A stretch of DNA of 64,000 nt from Lysobacterales bacterium (GTDB lineage Bacteria > Pseudomonadota > Gammaproteobacteria > Xanthomonadales > Ahniellaceae). The position numbers were made by a program, and so were the translations under genes. The notes under the pieces are model-generated. The model worked only from the letters and a program-made list of their open reading frames with translations. It had not been told where the DNA came from and did not search any database. Positions 18,242 through 26,434 of this stretch are shown here, in pieces; the stretch's first letter is position 1; each line of letters opens with the position of its first letter. The stretch is from contig JADKHK010000003.1 of NCBI GenBank assembly GCA_016721845.1, positions 396,021 to 460,020 on the forward strand. The letters run 5' to 3'.

Positions 18242-19649
18242 GCTTCCCCTCGCGCTCGCGCTGACCATGATCTTGTCCGGCTGCATGCTCGGCCCCGATT
18301 ACGCCCGCCCCGACCTGCCGCTGCCGGAGCAGTTCGCGCAGGTCGATGCCGAAGGCCTGAACCGCGGCGACGCGCTGGCGCATTACTGGGACGCGTTTCC
18401 GGATGCGCTGCTGAAAGAGCTGATTGCCGAGGCACTCGCGGCGAACCACGACCTGCGCATTGCCCAGTCGCGTCTCGGTGAAACCCGCGCCAGTCGCCGC
18501 GCTGCCCTGAGCGATCTGTTCCCGCTCGTCACCGCGAGCGCGAAGCGAGATCGCTCCAAGCGTTCACCCGAGGAAATGCCGGGCGTGCCGGCCGACCAGC
18601 TGCGCAGCGATTTCTACGATGCCGGTTTCGACGCCAGCTGGGAAGTCAGCCTGTTCGGTCGCGGCATGCGCGGCGTGCAGGCGCAGAACGCGTTCCGCGA
18701 CGCCGCGATCGCGAATCTCTGGGGTACCCAGGTCGCCGTCACCGCCGAACTCGCGCGCAACTACTTCGAGCTGCGCGGCCTGCAGGCGCGACGCGACGTG
18801 GTCGTGCAAAATGCCGAGAGCCAGAAGGCCGCGCTCGCCATCGCCGAAGCCAGCGTCGACGCTGGCCGCAGCAGCGAACTCGACCGCCAGCGCGCGATCG
18901 CGCAACATGAAACCACGCTGGCAACCCTGCCGCGCATCGACACCGCGATCACCCGCACGATCTATCGCATCGCGGTGTTGACCGGACGCACGCCGCAGGC
19001 CCTCGACGAGCGCCTTGCCGCGGTGGCGGAGCTGCCGGCACTGCCGGATCTGGTCCCGGTCGGCACGCCGGCCGATCTGCTGCGGCGACGTCCGGACATC
19101 CTCGCCGCCGAACGCGACCTCGCCGGACGCAGCGCGATGATCGGGTATCGACTCGCCGAGTTGTTCCCGCGCGTCTTCTTCATCGGCGGCGTCGGCACTT
19201 CGGCCGCCAGCAGTGGCGATCTCGGCGACAGCGGCACCGCGCGCTGGAGCTTCGCGCCGCAACTGCAGTGGGCGGCCTTCGACTTGCCGCGCGTGTTCGC
19301 GAACGTCGGCGTCGAGCGTGCGCGTCACGAGGCCGCGCTCGCTCGCTACGAACAGGTGGTGTTGCTGGCGCTGGAAGATGCCGATGGTGCGTTGCGTGCC
19401 TACGAGCAGTCGGCCGTCGCACGCGATCATCTGCAGCGCGCCGCCGCTGCTTCGGCGGAAGCCACGCGCCTGTCGCGGCTGCGTTACGAGAACGGCTTGA
19501 CCGACTTCCTGAGCGTGCTCGATGCCGATCGCGCCCGCCTCGCCGCCGACGATGCGCTGATCCAGGCGCATACCGAGTCGGCGACCAGCCTGATCGCGGT
19601 GTTCAAGGCGCTGGGCGGCGGCTGGGATGGGCCGCCCGAAACAGAGTAG
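18234..19649 (+). CDS. NodT-family outer-membrane efflux lipoprotein (OprN/OprM-like)
   Basis: This 471-residue TolC-like channel has a short lipoprotein signal (ALALTMILSGC, Cys17). It carries two OEP repeats of about 200 residues, each with long periplasmic helices (for example VVVQNAESQKAALAIAEASV and ATRLSRLRYENGLTDFLSVL). The start overlaps the pump stop codon by 8 bases. It supplies the outer-membrane exit duct of the tripartite RND system. Its stop codon TAG falls inside the first arm of a REP element. Confidence 0.93.
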   Translation: MRKLPLALALTMILSGCMLGPDYARPDLPLPEQFAQVDAEGLNRGDALAHYWDAFPDALLKELIAEALAANHDLRIAQSRLGETRASRRAALSDLFPLVTASAKRDRSKRSPEEMPGVPADQLRSDFYDAGFDASWEVSLFGRGMRGVQAQNAFRDAAIANLWGTQVAVTAELARNYFELRGLQARRDVVVQNAESQKAALAIAEASVDAGRSSELDRQRAIAQHETTLATLPRIDTAITRTIYRIAVLTGRTPQALDERLAAVAELPALPDLVPVGTPADLLRRRPDILAAERDLAGRSAMIGYRLAELFPRVFFIGGVGTSAASSGDLGDSGTARWSFAPQLQWAAFDLPRVFANVGVERARHEAALARYEQVVLLALEDADGALRAYEQSAVARDHLQRAAAASAEATRLSRLRYENGLTDFLSVLDADRARLAADDALIQAHTESATSLIAVFKALGGGWDGPPETE

Positions 19650-19727
19650 GAGCGAGCCCCGGCTCGCGATGCTCTTTGTTTTTCGCAATGGGTGGCTAGA
19701 GCGTCGCGACCCGCAGGTCGCTCCTAC
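19646..19727. repeat. REP-type palindromic element pair, copy A
   Basis: Two imperfect palindromes lie head to head: GTAGGAGCGAGCCCCGGCTC at the left end and, at the right end, GCGACCCGCAGGTCGC running into TCGCTCCTAC. The outer 10 bases are perfect inverted repeats (GTAGGAGCGA/TCGCTCCTAC). The same arrangement recurs at 51234-51355, so this is a dispersed repeat. It follows the efflux operon and its hairpins may protect the 3' end or end transcription. Confidence 0.8.
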
Positions 19728-19756
19728 AATGCCAGCTTCGATGTTGAAGGTGGCCC

Positions 19757-21832
19757 ATGCGCGATCCCCGCTACGACCTGTTGTTCGAACCGGTGCAGAT
19801 CGGCCCGGTTCGGACGAAGAATCGCTTCTTCCAGGTGCCGCATTGCAATGGCATGGGCCACGTCTATCCGCAGACGCTGGCGCGGATGCGCGGCATCAAG
19901 GCCGAGGGCGGCTGGGGCGTTGTTTGCACCGAGGAAGTCGAGATTTCACCGCTCTCCGAGATCGCGCCGCATCACGAGGGTCGGCTCTGGGACGAACGCG
20001 ACATTCCCGCGCTGAGGCTGATGACCGATGCCGTGCACGCCCACGGCGCGCTCGCCGGCATCGAATTGATGTTCAACGGCTACGCCACGCCGAACCGCTA
20101 CAGCCGCGACATTCCGATCGCACCGTCGCACCTGCCGGTACGCGGCAGCGACCCGATCCAGGCGCGTACCGCGACGAAACGCGACATCGCCGACGTGCGG
20201 CGCTGGCATCGCAATGCCGCGCTGCGCGCGCGTGATGCCGGTTTCGATCTCGTCTACGTGTACGCCGGCCACGATCTCGGCATGCCGATGCATTTCCTGT
20301 CGCGGCGCACCAACCGGCGCAGCGACCAATATGGCGGCTCGCTGGAGAATCGCGCGCGTCTGCTGCGCGAGCTGATCGAGGACACCAAGGAGGCGGTCGG
20401 CGATCGTTGCGGCGTGGTCGTACGCCTTGCCGTCGACCAGTTGCTCGGCGCCGGTGGGATCACTGCGGAAAGCGAAGGCCGCGACGTGATCGCGATGCTG
20501 GCCGAGTTGCCGGACTTGTGGGACGTGAACATCGCCGACTGGAGCAATGACAGCCAGACCGCGCGTTTTTCCGCGGAAGGATTCCAGGAGCGCTACATCG
20601 CGCAGGTGAAGTCGCTGACCACGAAACCGGTGGTCGGCGTCGGCCGCTACACCTCGCCGGATGCGATGGTGCGCGTGATCAAGTCCGGGATCATGGACCT
20701 GATCGGTGCCGCTCGCCCCTCGATCGCCGATCCCTTCCTTCCGCGCAAGATCGAGGAAGGCCGCCTCGACGACATTCGCGAATGCATCGGCTGCAACATC
20801 TGCGTCACCGGCGACAATTTCTGCGTACCGATCCGCTGCACCCAGAACCCGACCATGGGCGAGGAATGGCGCCGCGACTGGCATCCGGAACGCATTGCGG
20901 CAAAGCGCAGCGAGCGATCGGTGCTGGTGGTCGGTGCCGGGCCTGCCGGACTGGAGTTGACCCGTGCGCTCGGGCAACGCGGCTACGAGGTGACCCTGTG
21001 CGAGGCCGAGAATGACGTCGGTGGCCGACTGCGCTTCGAATCGAAACTGCCGGGTCTCGCCACCTGGCAGCGCGTGGTCGACCATCGCCTGTCGCAGATC
21101 ACGAAGATGCCGAACGTGCAGGTCTTGCGCGGCCACGCCGTCAGCGCCGACGACGTGCTCGCCTTCGCTGCCTCCGCGATCTTCGTCGCCACCGGATCGC
21201 GCTGGCGCCGCGACGGTCTCGGCCGCAGCCATCGCGAGCCCTGGATCGATGGCGCGTCCGCGCAGGTGATCCGTCCCGATGACGCACTGCGCGGCGCCAA
21301 GACCGCGGGTCCGCTGCTGATCTACGACGACGATCACTACCTGCTCGCCGGCGCACTGGCCGAACGCTACGCCCGCGACGGTGTCGTGGTGCATTACGTG
21401 ACGCCGGCGACCAAGGTCTCGGAGTGGACCGAACAGACCATGGAGCAGACGCGCGTGCAGTCGCGCCTGATCGAGCTCGGCGTGCAGATCCACACCGCAC
21501 GCGAGATCGCGTCCGTCGACCGGACGGGTGATGCACTGCGCGTCGAGATCGCCTGCATCTACAGCGGTCGGCGCGAGGTCGTTTCGGTACGATCGTTGCT
21601 GCCGGTGACGATGCGCGATCCCGATGATGCGCTGTATCAGGCACTGGTCGCGCGCAGCGCCGAGTGGGCCGATGCCGGCGTGCAGGAGGTGCATTGCCTG
21701 GGCGACGCCTTGGCGCCGGGTACCGTGGCCGCGGCGGTCTACGCCGGACACAGGGCCGCGCGCGGCTTCGACGAACCGGAAGCCGATGCCGACGCAGTGC
21801 CGTTCAAGCGCGAGCGCATCGCCCTCGACTGA
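19757..21832 (+). CDS. Trimethylamine-dehydrogenase-family iron-sulfur flavoprotein, substrate unknown
   Basis: This 691-residue protein aligns from end to end with TMADH/DMADH and 2,4-dienoyl-CoA reductase relatives. It has an FMN TIM barrel (1-330), a 4Fe-4S cluster (C343, C346, C349, C361 in CIGCNIC...RCTQN) and FAD/ADP-binding Rossmann domains (SVLVVGAGPAGLELTRAL from about 390). Cys30 in FFQVPHCNG matches the residue that covalently carries FMN in TMADH, and the Tyr/His/Asp set (VYAGH, DWSND) is kept. Residue 60, a substrate-binding Tyr in TMADH, is Glu here, and the Trp near the cluster is missing. So it probably oxidises another amine or N-methyl compound, passing electrons to ETF. It stands alone between the efflux operon and a VOC gene. 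Confidence 0.85.
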   Translation: MRDPRYDLLFEPVQIGPVRTKNRFFQVPHCNGMGHVYPQTLARMRGIKAEGGWGVVCTEEVEISPLSEIAPHHEGRLWDERDIPALRLMTDAVHAHGALAGIELMFNGYATPNRYSRDIPIAPSHLPVRGSDPIQARTATKRDIADVRRWHRNAALRARDAGFDLVYVYAGHDLGMPMHFLSRRTNRRSDQYGGSLENRARLLRELIEDTKEAVGDRCGVVVRLAVDQLLGAGGITAESEGRDVIAMLAELPDLWDVNIADWSNDSQTARFSAEGFQERYIAQVKSLTTKPVVGVGRYTSPDAMVRVIKSGIMDLIGAARPSIADPFLPRKIEEGRLDDIRECIGCNICVTGDNFCVPIRCTQNPTMGEEWRRDWHPERIAAKRSERSVLVVGAGPAGLELTRALGQRGYEVTLCEAENDVGGRLRFESKLPGLATWQRVVDHRLSQITKMPNVQVLRGHAVSADDVLAFAASAIFVATGSRWRRDGLGRSHREPWIDGASAQVIRPDDALRGAKTAGPLLIYDDDHYLLAGALAERYARDGVVVHYVTPATKVSEWTEQTMEQTRVQSRLIELGVQIHTAREIASVDRTGDALRVEIACIYSGRREVVSVRSLLPVTMRDPDDALYQALVARSAEWADAGVQEVHCLGDALAPGTVAAAVYAGHRAARGFDEPEADADAVPFKRERIALD

Positions 21833-21844
21833 CGGGGCGACGAC

Positions 21845-22230
21845 TCAGGTCGTGTCCCAGCGATTCGCACGCTCGGCGAAGTCCTTCGAGCCGGCGCGGA
21901 CGACGCAGAAGCGCTGGCCAGTCGGTGCCTGCATGACGCACCAGGTCTGCACGCGCGTCACGACGCTGGCGCCCAGGGTTTCGAGCCGCTTCACCTCGGC
22001 CTCGATGTCGTCGGTCTCGATGTCGAGATGCACGCGGCTGTCGTGCTCGACCTTCTGCACCTCGACGTGCAGGCGCTCCGTCGGATCGACCAGGCGCACG
22101 TACTTCTCGCCCTCGTCGCCCGGCAGCGCCCGCACCGCCATCCCCAACGCCGCACCCCAGAACGCCGCAGCCTCAGGCAGGTCGTCGGTGCGGCAATCGA
22201 TGATGAACCCGGCGAGCTGGCTTGTCAGGA
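21845..22230 (-). CDS. VOC-family (glyoxalase/bleomycin-resistance-like) protein, 5' end lost in poly-G run
   Basis: About 128 residues are readable. The frame is open from the poly-G run and carries the normal opening (LAGFIIDCRTDDLPEAAAFW), so the true start codon lies in or beyond the artificial run at 22231-22257. The rest shows one VOC module with LHVEVQKVEHDSRVHLDIE, DDIEAEVKRLETLGA and the ending PTGQRFCVVRAGSKDF. Such single-domain proteins bind small molecules or metals; no substrate can be given. A start at 22147 (100 residues) would delete the first beta strand and is unlikely. It is converging with the flavoprotein gene. Confidence 0.75.
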
Positions 22231-22956
22231 GGGGGGGGGGGGGGGGGGGCGGGGGGGTCGCTTCTTGTACGCAAGATCCTTAGTGCACAGGCTTTGCACC
22301 CAGCGCCCGGCGCGGCGGCGCAGCTGCGGCTTGGGCTCCTGCGCGGGTTCAGCCCCCTCGTCGGGCGTGGGGGGTTGTTCGCGCCAGTATTGCTGCACGT
22401 CGGCGACGGCACCGCCGACGGCCCGGAGCAGCTGGTCGCGATCTTCCTCGTCGAGTTCGGCGAGCTGTTCGGTGGTGTCGGATTCGAACAGGCCTTCGTC
22501 GGCGGAGATGCGGATGATCGGGTCAAGCAGGTCCATCAGTCGCGGGTCGCTGCTCATGCGCGTCTCCCACACCGCGGAGCGGAGATCGATGCCGAGACTG
22601 AAGCCTTCGCACCAGCCGACCGCGGCGAGATCGGCGCTGCCGTCCTCGTCCTCGTATTCGCCGAAGATCGGTTCGTAGGTCAGGGCTTCGAGTTCCTGAA
22701 CCACCGAGTTGTAGAGACGCACCAGCAGGCTGAGAATCCGGTTCGCCTGATCGGCATCGTCGAAGCCGGTCTCCTCGTCGATCACGTGCGGCAGCCATTC
22801 GCTGGCCGGCACGGGTTCGGGGCCGGCGACGATGGCCGACAGCAGGCCGTGCACGCCATCCAGCATCAGTCCGTCGGTTCCCGGGTGCTCGACCAGATAG
22901 TCGTGCAACTCGTCGAGTTCGCTGGCTTCGAGCCCGTAGGGCGTGCTGTTCGACAT
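22225..22956 (-). CDS. UPF0149/YgfB-YecA family protein, 3' end uncertain
   Basis: About 230 residues of clear UPF0149 sequence run from MSNSTPYGLEASELDELHDYL. They include HGLLSAIVAGPEPVPASEWLP, AVGWCEGFSLGIDLR and a Pro/Glu-rich end. The family has no agreed biochemical role, and many members end in a metal-binding SEC-C motif. Here the last residues are a string of prolines that are only the reading of the 19-G run, so the natural C-terminus, possibly with SEC-C, has been lost. The start at 22956 is preferred to extended upstream readings that are not protein-like. It is upstream of the VOC gene on the same strand. Confidence 0.8.
   Translation of the reverse strand: MSNSTPYGLEASELDELHDYLVEHPGTDGLMLDGVHGLLSAIVAGPEPVPASEWLPHVIDEETGFDDADQANRILSLLVRLYNSVVQELEALTYEPIFGEYEDEDGSADLAAVGWCEGFSLGIDLRSAVWETRMSSDPRLMDLLDPIIRISADEGLFESDTTEQLAELDEEDRDQLLRAVGGAVADVQQYWREQPPTPDEGAEPAQEPKPQLRRRAGRWVQSLCTKDLAYKKRPPRPPPPPPS
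22231..22257. other. Poly-G run, probable assembly artefact
   Basis: Nineteen consecutive G, one C and seven more G stand exactly between the broken 3' end of the UPF0149 gene and the missing start of the VOC gene. No other homopolymer in the window approaches this length. Two-colour sequencing commonly produces false poly-G read tails, and a join through such reads would give this picture. Confidence 0.8.
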
Positions 22957-23075
22957 TGCGGCTTCGTGCATTCGGTCACGCCCGGCGGACGCGTTGCAAT
23001 GCAGTGTAGCGGTGCCCGCGCCACTTGGATGACGCGCCGAAGCTGCGCACAATCGCGTACCTCCTGGAGACTCCG

Positions 23076-23708
23076 ATGTTGCTTGGTCTGCCTCGCAAGA
23101 CGCCTGGTCGAACACTGGGCCTGTCACTGATCGCCGTTACGCTGGCCATGCTGGTGGCGTCCGGCATCCATCCCACCGACCGCCTGACCTGGTGGATGGA
23201 AGTAATCTGGGTGGTGCTGGGTCTGCCACTGATCCTGCTGCTCTGGCCGCGCTTCCCGCTGACGCGATTGCTCTGCGTGCTGCTGGTGATCCATGCCGGG
23301 ATCCTGATACTCGGCGGGCACTACACCTATGCGCAGGTGCCGCTTGGCGACTGGTTCCGCGAGTGGTTCGATCTCGCACGCAATCACTACGACCGCCTCG
23401 GCCATTTCGCGCAGGGTTTCGTGCCGGCGATCCTCGCGCGCGAACTGTTGCTGCGGAAGACCGGACTGAAGCCGGGTGGCTGGCTGTTCTATCTGTGCGT
23501 CAGTTGCGCACTCGCGTTCAGTGCGTTCTTCGAGATGATCGAATGGTGGTCGGCGCTGATCATGGGCGGCGCGGCCGATGCCTTCCTGGCTACCCAGGGC
23601 GACATCTGGGACACGCAGTGGGACATGTTCCTGGCGATGTGCGGCGCAATCCTGTCGCAGTTGTTGTTGTCGCGGCTGCATGATCGCGAGCTCGGCCTGT
23701 CGCGATGA
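23076..23708 (+). CDS. DUF2238/YjdF-like membrane protein
   Basis: This 210-residue inner-membrane protein has about six helices. Family features are GGHYTYAQVPLGDWF near the middle, HYDRLGHFAQGFVPAILARE, and FFEMIEWWSALIMGGAADAFLATQGDIWDTQWDM cut through by helix 5. The ATG at 23076 has a GGAGA ribosome-binding site seven bases away. The family is widespread and conserved but its function is unknown; the acidic and His residues in membrane loops suggest transport or redox. The next gene overlaps its stop by 4 bases (ATGA), so the two are co-translated. Confidence 0.88.
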   Translation: MLLGLPRKTPGRTLGLSLIAVTLAMLVASGIHPTDRLTWWMEVIWVVLGLPLILLLWPRFPLTRLLCVLLVIHAGILILGGHYTYAQVPLGDWFREWFDLARNHYDRLGHFAQGFVPAILARELLLRKTGLKPGGWLFYLCVSCALAFSAFFEMIEWWSALIMGGAADAFLATQGDIWDTQWDMFLAMCGAILSQLLLSRLHDRELGLSR

Positions 23709-24550
23709 CGCCGGAAACCTTGCACGTCCTCGCGCCGGACGGTGCCGCCGCGGAATTGCTCGTGCATCCGTCGGCCAACGGCGACCTCGTCTACTGGCTG
23801 CCGGCCCTCGGCGTGACCGCACGCCATTACGCACGCTTTGCAGAATCCATGGCGGCGGCGGGCATCGGTCTGGCGCGGCATGAATGGCGCGGTGCCGGCT
23901 CCAGCGATCGGCGTGCGCGGCGCGGTGTCGACTGGCGCTATCGCGACCTGCTGGCCGATGTCGCCGCCGGAATCACTGCGCTGCGCGTGCGACATCCCGA
24001 CGCGCGCATCTGGATTGGTGGACACAGTCTCGGCGCGCAGCTCGCCGCACTCGTTCTGGCACGCGATCCCGCGCTCGCCGGTCTCGTCATCGTGGCCAGC
24101 GGCACGCCGTACTGGCGCAGCTTTCCGTGGTGGCAGCAGCCGATCCTGCTGGGCGTGTTCGCCTGGTTCCGCCTGCTCGCCGATGCCTGCGGCTACTTCC
24201 CGGGACGTCGTACCGCCTTCGCCGGCAACGAAGCGCGCTCGGTCATCCACGACTGGATCCGCAGCGGCCTGAGCGGTCGCTATCGCCACGCCTGGCCGGA
24301 AGGCGATCTCGATGCCGACCTGAAGACACTGCGGCATCCGCTGCTCGCGATCCACCTGCGCGACGACCGCTTCGCGCCACCGTCGTCCTTCGATGCACTG
24401 GTCGCACGGCTGCCGAATGCAAATGTTGAACGCCACCACCTCGTCCCGACGGATTTCGAGTCCGTCGTGGCCAGTCATTTTTCGTGGATGAAGGATCCGG
24501 CGCCGGTGGTGGAGCGAGTGCGTAAATTCATTGCGGCGCCGCCGCGTTGA
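23705..24550 (+). CDS. Alpha/beta hydrolase
   Basis: This 281-residue protein has the serine-hydrolase fold. The oxyanion region is WLPALGVTARHYARF, the nucleophile elbow is GGHSLGAQLA (Ser in GHSLG, about residue 107), an acid is in IHLRDDRFAPP, and the catalytic His is probably in ASHFSWMKDP. This corresponds to the YheT/COG4757-like group of predicted hydrolases. Substrate unknown. It begins inside the stop of the YjdF-like gene. Confidence 0.85.
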   Translation: MTPETLHVLAPDGAAAELLVHPSANGDLVYWLPALGVTARHYARFAESMAAAGIGLARHEWRGAGSSDRRARRGVDWRYRDLLADVAAGITALRVRHPDARIWIGGHSLGAQLAALVLARDPALAGLVIVASGTPYWRSFPWWQQPILLGVFAWFRLLADACGYFPGRRTAFAGNEARSVIHDWIRSGLSGRYRHAWPEGDLDADLKTLRHPLLAIHLRDDRFAPPSSFDALVARLPNANVERHHLVPTDFESVVASHFSWMKDPAPVVERVRKFIAAPPR

Positions 24551-24573
24551 CCTGGTTCAGCTTGAACGTGAAG

Positions 24574-24834
24574 CTACCCAGAGATGCGCCAAAGATTCCA
24601 CGCACCGAGCCCAATCATTGCCGCAGACACCACCAGTCCCAGAGGAATGAATGATTCGCGAGCGACCTTGGTCGCACCATCCAGACCATACTTTCTTACC
24701 CAAAGAACCGCCTTGGGACTACTTTCCATGTATGCACGCAATGCTGTTTCACTTCGAAGAAGACGAATATTTCGGACCACAAAGTAGAGCCCACCGAGCA
24801 AGAGCAGGATGTTGAAAAACAAAGCTTGAGTCAT
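24574..24834 (-). CDS. Small hypothetical membrane protein
   Basis: This 86-residue protein has an N-terminal membrane helix (LFFNILLLLGGLYFVV), a basic cytoplasmic stretch (RNIRLLRSETALRAYM..VRKYG) and a C-terminal helix (PLGLVVSAAMIGLGAWNLW). No family was recognised. The codon use is noticeably less GC-rich than in flanking genes, and it sits beside a toxin-antitoxin pair of similar composition. It may belong to a short acquired segment. Confidence 0.6.
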   Translation of the reverse strand: MTQALFFNILLLLGGLYFVVRNIRLLRSETALRAYMESSPKAVLWVRKYGLDGATKVARESFIPLGLVVSAAMIGLGAWNLWRISG

Positions 24835-24884
24835 GTTGCGATCATCCCGATGATGCCTCCGCTGAGGGAATGCCCGTGTTCATC

Positions 24885-25178
24885 TCAAGCAGCGACCAGC
24901 TTGAGCTTTCCGACGCGTTTCAAGTCCACTTGCTGACGCGCGACCCACAAGTCGTGGGCATCCTGCAAGGCGAGCCAGCTCTCTGGTGACCGTCCGATCG
25001 CCTTGGATAGCCGCAAGGCCATCTCGGGCGTGAGGCGACTACTGCCATTCAGGACACGACTCAAGGTCGACGCGGCGACGTCGAGTTTCGCCGCCAGCTC
25101 GCGTCCACTCACGCCATTGGGTTCGAGATATACGCCGGTGATGAACTCACCCGGGTGCGGAGGATTGTGCATACCCAT
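24885..25178 (-). CDS. higA: HigA-type antitoxin (XRE-family, addiction module antidote)
   Basis: This 97-residue protein begins MGMHNPPHPGEFITGVYLEP, the hallmark of HigA/VapI antidotes. It contains a Cro/C1-type helix-turn-helix (GRELAAKLDVAASTLSRVLNG) at about 25-80. It neutralises HigB by direct binding and represses the operon. Its ATG overlaps the toxin stop (TGATG), so translation is coupled. The order toxin-antitoxin is the usual one for higBA. Confidence 0.93.
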   Translation of the reverse strand: MGMHNPPHPGEFITGVYLEPNGVSGRELAAKLDVAASTLSRVLNGSSRLTPEMALRLSKAIGRSPESWLALQDAHDLWVARQQVDLKRVGKLKLVAA

Positions 25179-25456
25179 CAGTGATAGTCCTCGTAGTCCA
25201 GTACGTACGCGTTCCCGTCCTTGAACTCGAACGTGACACGCCAGTTGCCATTCACGGTGATCGACCAACGTCCCTTCATGTCGCCCTTGAGCGGATGCAG
25301 GCGAAAACCGGAGATGTCCATATCATCAATGGTTCTCGCCGTGTCTAGGGCGGATAGCTGCAACCGCAAGCGCTTGGCATGGCCAACTTGCACGCCGACC
25401 GTGTCCCCGGTTTCGAACAGCCGGCGCAGACCCTTGTGCCGAAACGACTTGATCAT
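25178..25456 (-). CDS. higB: HigB-type toxin (RelE/ParE superfamily mRNA interferase)
   Basis: This 92-residue protein opens MIKSFRHKGLRRLFETGD and ends with NGNWRVTFEFKDGNAYVLDYEDYH, the characteristic HigB fold and C-terminus. HigB proteins cleave mRNA on translating ribosomes when the labile antitoxin is lost. All expected regions are present, so the toxin looks intact. Upstream is a perfect inverted repeat that probably serves as the autoregulatory operator. Confidence 0.93.
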   Translation of the reverse strand: MIKSFRHKGLRRLFETGDTVGVQVGHAKRLRLQLSALDTARTIDDMDISGFRLHPLKGDMKGRWSITVNGNWRVTFEFKDGNAYVLDYEDYH

Positions 25457-25471
25457 GGCGTCAATCTACCA

Positions 25472-25490
25472 TGTTGCGTGTAGCGCAACA
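25472..25490. promoter_or_regulatory. Putative higBA operator
   Basis: TGTTGCG (25472-25478) and CGCAACA (25484-25490) are a 7-base perfect inverted repeat around a 5-base spacer. It lies 16 bases upstream of the higB start. Size and place fit the HigA helix-turn-helix dimer. Confidence 0.7.
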
Positions 25491-25498
25491 CCAGGCGA

Positions 25499-26314
25499 TC
25501 AATGCAACCGCTCATCCGATCCGCGCTCGCGGATGGGGAAGACGAGGACGATGCCGCGGCGGGGATCGGTGCGCGGATCATCGGGACGGGTGGGGCCTTC
25601 CCAGATCGGGCTGATGTGATCGGGGCTCGGCAATTCGGTTTCGGCGCGCAGGCGCTCGGCTTCGCGTTCGAGTTCTTCCTCGATCTCCCACGAATACTTG
25701 CGCCGCGGCGCCGCCGGATCGCGCTTGCGCAGCAGGATGGCTGCAAGCACGCCGCCGACCGCACCACTCAGATGGTATTCCCAGGATACGCCGGGCTCAC
25801 GCGGCAGGATGGTCACGAGCATGCCGCCGAAGAAGGCGAAGGCGAGCAGTGCGGCGGCGATCGACGTGCGATCGCGGCGGATCAGCCCAGACGCGAAGAC
25901 GAAGAACATCAGGCCATGCGTCACGCCGCTGGCGCCAATGTGGAACGAACTGCGCCCGATCAGCCAAGTGCCGAGGCCGGCGACCAGCCAGATCAGCGGC
26001 ACCGCGATGCGCGCGCTTTGCGGATAGCGATACAGCGTCAACACGCCCAGCACGAACAACCCGAAGCTGTTGCCGAGCAGGTGTTCGAGCGAGCCGTGCA
26101 GCAGTGGCGCAGTGAGCACGCCGATCAGGTGTTCCGGCGCACGCGGATGGATCGAGAAGGCGCGCAAGTCGAGTCCGAACTGGTGTTCGGCCCACCAGAG
26201 GGCGGCCAGTGCGACGATGAACAGCGCGACCCCGATCAACACGCGATGGAAGCGCTGTGCGTCGCGGCGAAGTTGGGCCGGGGTTGGCGGCGGCGGGGGA
26301 GTCAGATCAATCAC
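25499..26314 (-). CDS. Rhomboid-family intramembrane serine protease
   Basis: This protein of about 271 residues has six membrane helices. The catalytic Ser is in FHIGASGVTHG (GxSG) and the catalytic His in SWEYHLSGAVGGVLA, both in the right helices, with a HLLGNSFGLFVLG helix ahead. Rhomboids cut transmembrane substrates within the bilayer. The cytoplasmic C-terminus (about 60 residues) is charged and helix-forming. The start is unsure: an ATG at 26383 would begin inside the terminator of the preceding gene, so I prefer the GTG at 26314, though no strong ribosome-binding site is seen. Confidence 0.88.
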   Translation of the reverse strand: MIDLTPPPPPTPAQLRRDAQRFHRVLIGVALFIVALAALWWAEHQFGLDLRAFSIHPRAPEHLIGVLTAPLLHGSLEHLLGNSFGLFVLGVLTLYRYPQSARIAVPLIWLVAGLGTWLIGRSSFHIGASGVTHGLMFFVFASGLIRRDRTSIAAALLAFAFFGGMLVTILPREPGVSWEYHLSGAVGGVLAAILLRKRDPAAPRRKYSWEIEEELEREAERLRAETELPSPDHISPIWEGPTRPDDPRTDPRRGIVLVFPIRERGSDERLH

Positions 26315-26384
26315 TGCGACAGGGTGGGGGCGGTCGCAGTCGCTGCAAGGGGTGCCTACCGAAGCCTTCGCTCGGCCGCACATG

Positions 26385-26413
26385 AAAAAGGCTGCCGCAT
26401 CGCTGCGGCAGCC
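26385..26413 (-). terminator. Rho-independent terminator of the P-domain gene
   Basis: On the minus strand GGCTGCCGCA and TGCGGCAGCC form a perfect 10-base stem around a 4-base loop, followed by TTTTT. It lies 21 bases beyond the stop of the P-domain/HYR gene. Confidence 0.85.
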
Positions 26414-26434
26414 TTCTTCAAACAGACGTGCAGG

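Noticed and set aside
19757..21832. Calling the flavoprotein trimethylamine dehydrogenase
   Set aside because: The residue at position 60 and the Trp near the cluster differ from TMADH, so the substrate is left open.
22225..22290. Proline-rich C-terminal tail of the UPF0149 protein as a real feature
   Set aside because: The prolines are just the translation of the suspect poly-G run.
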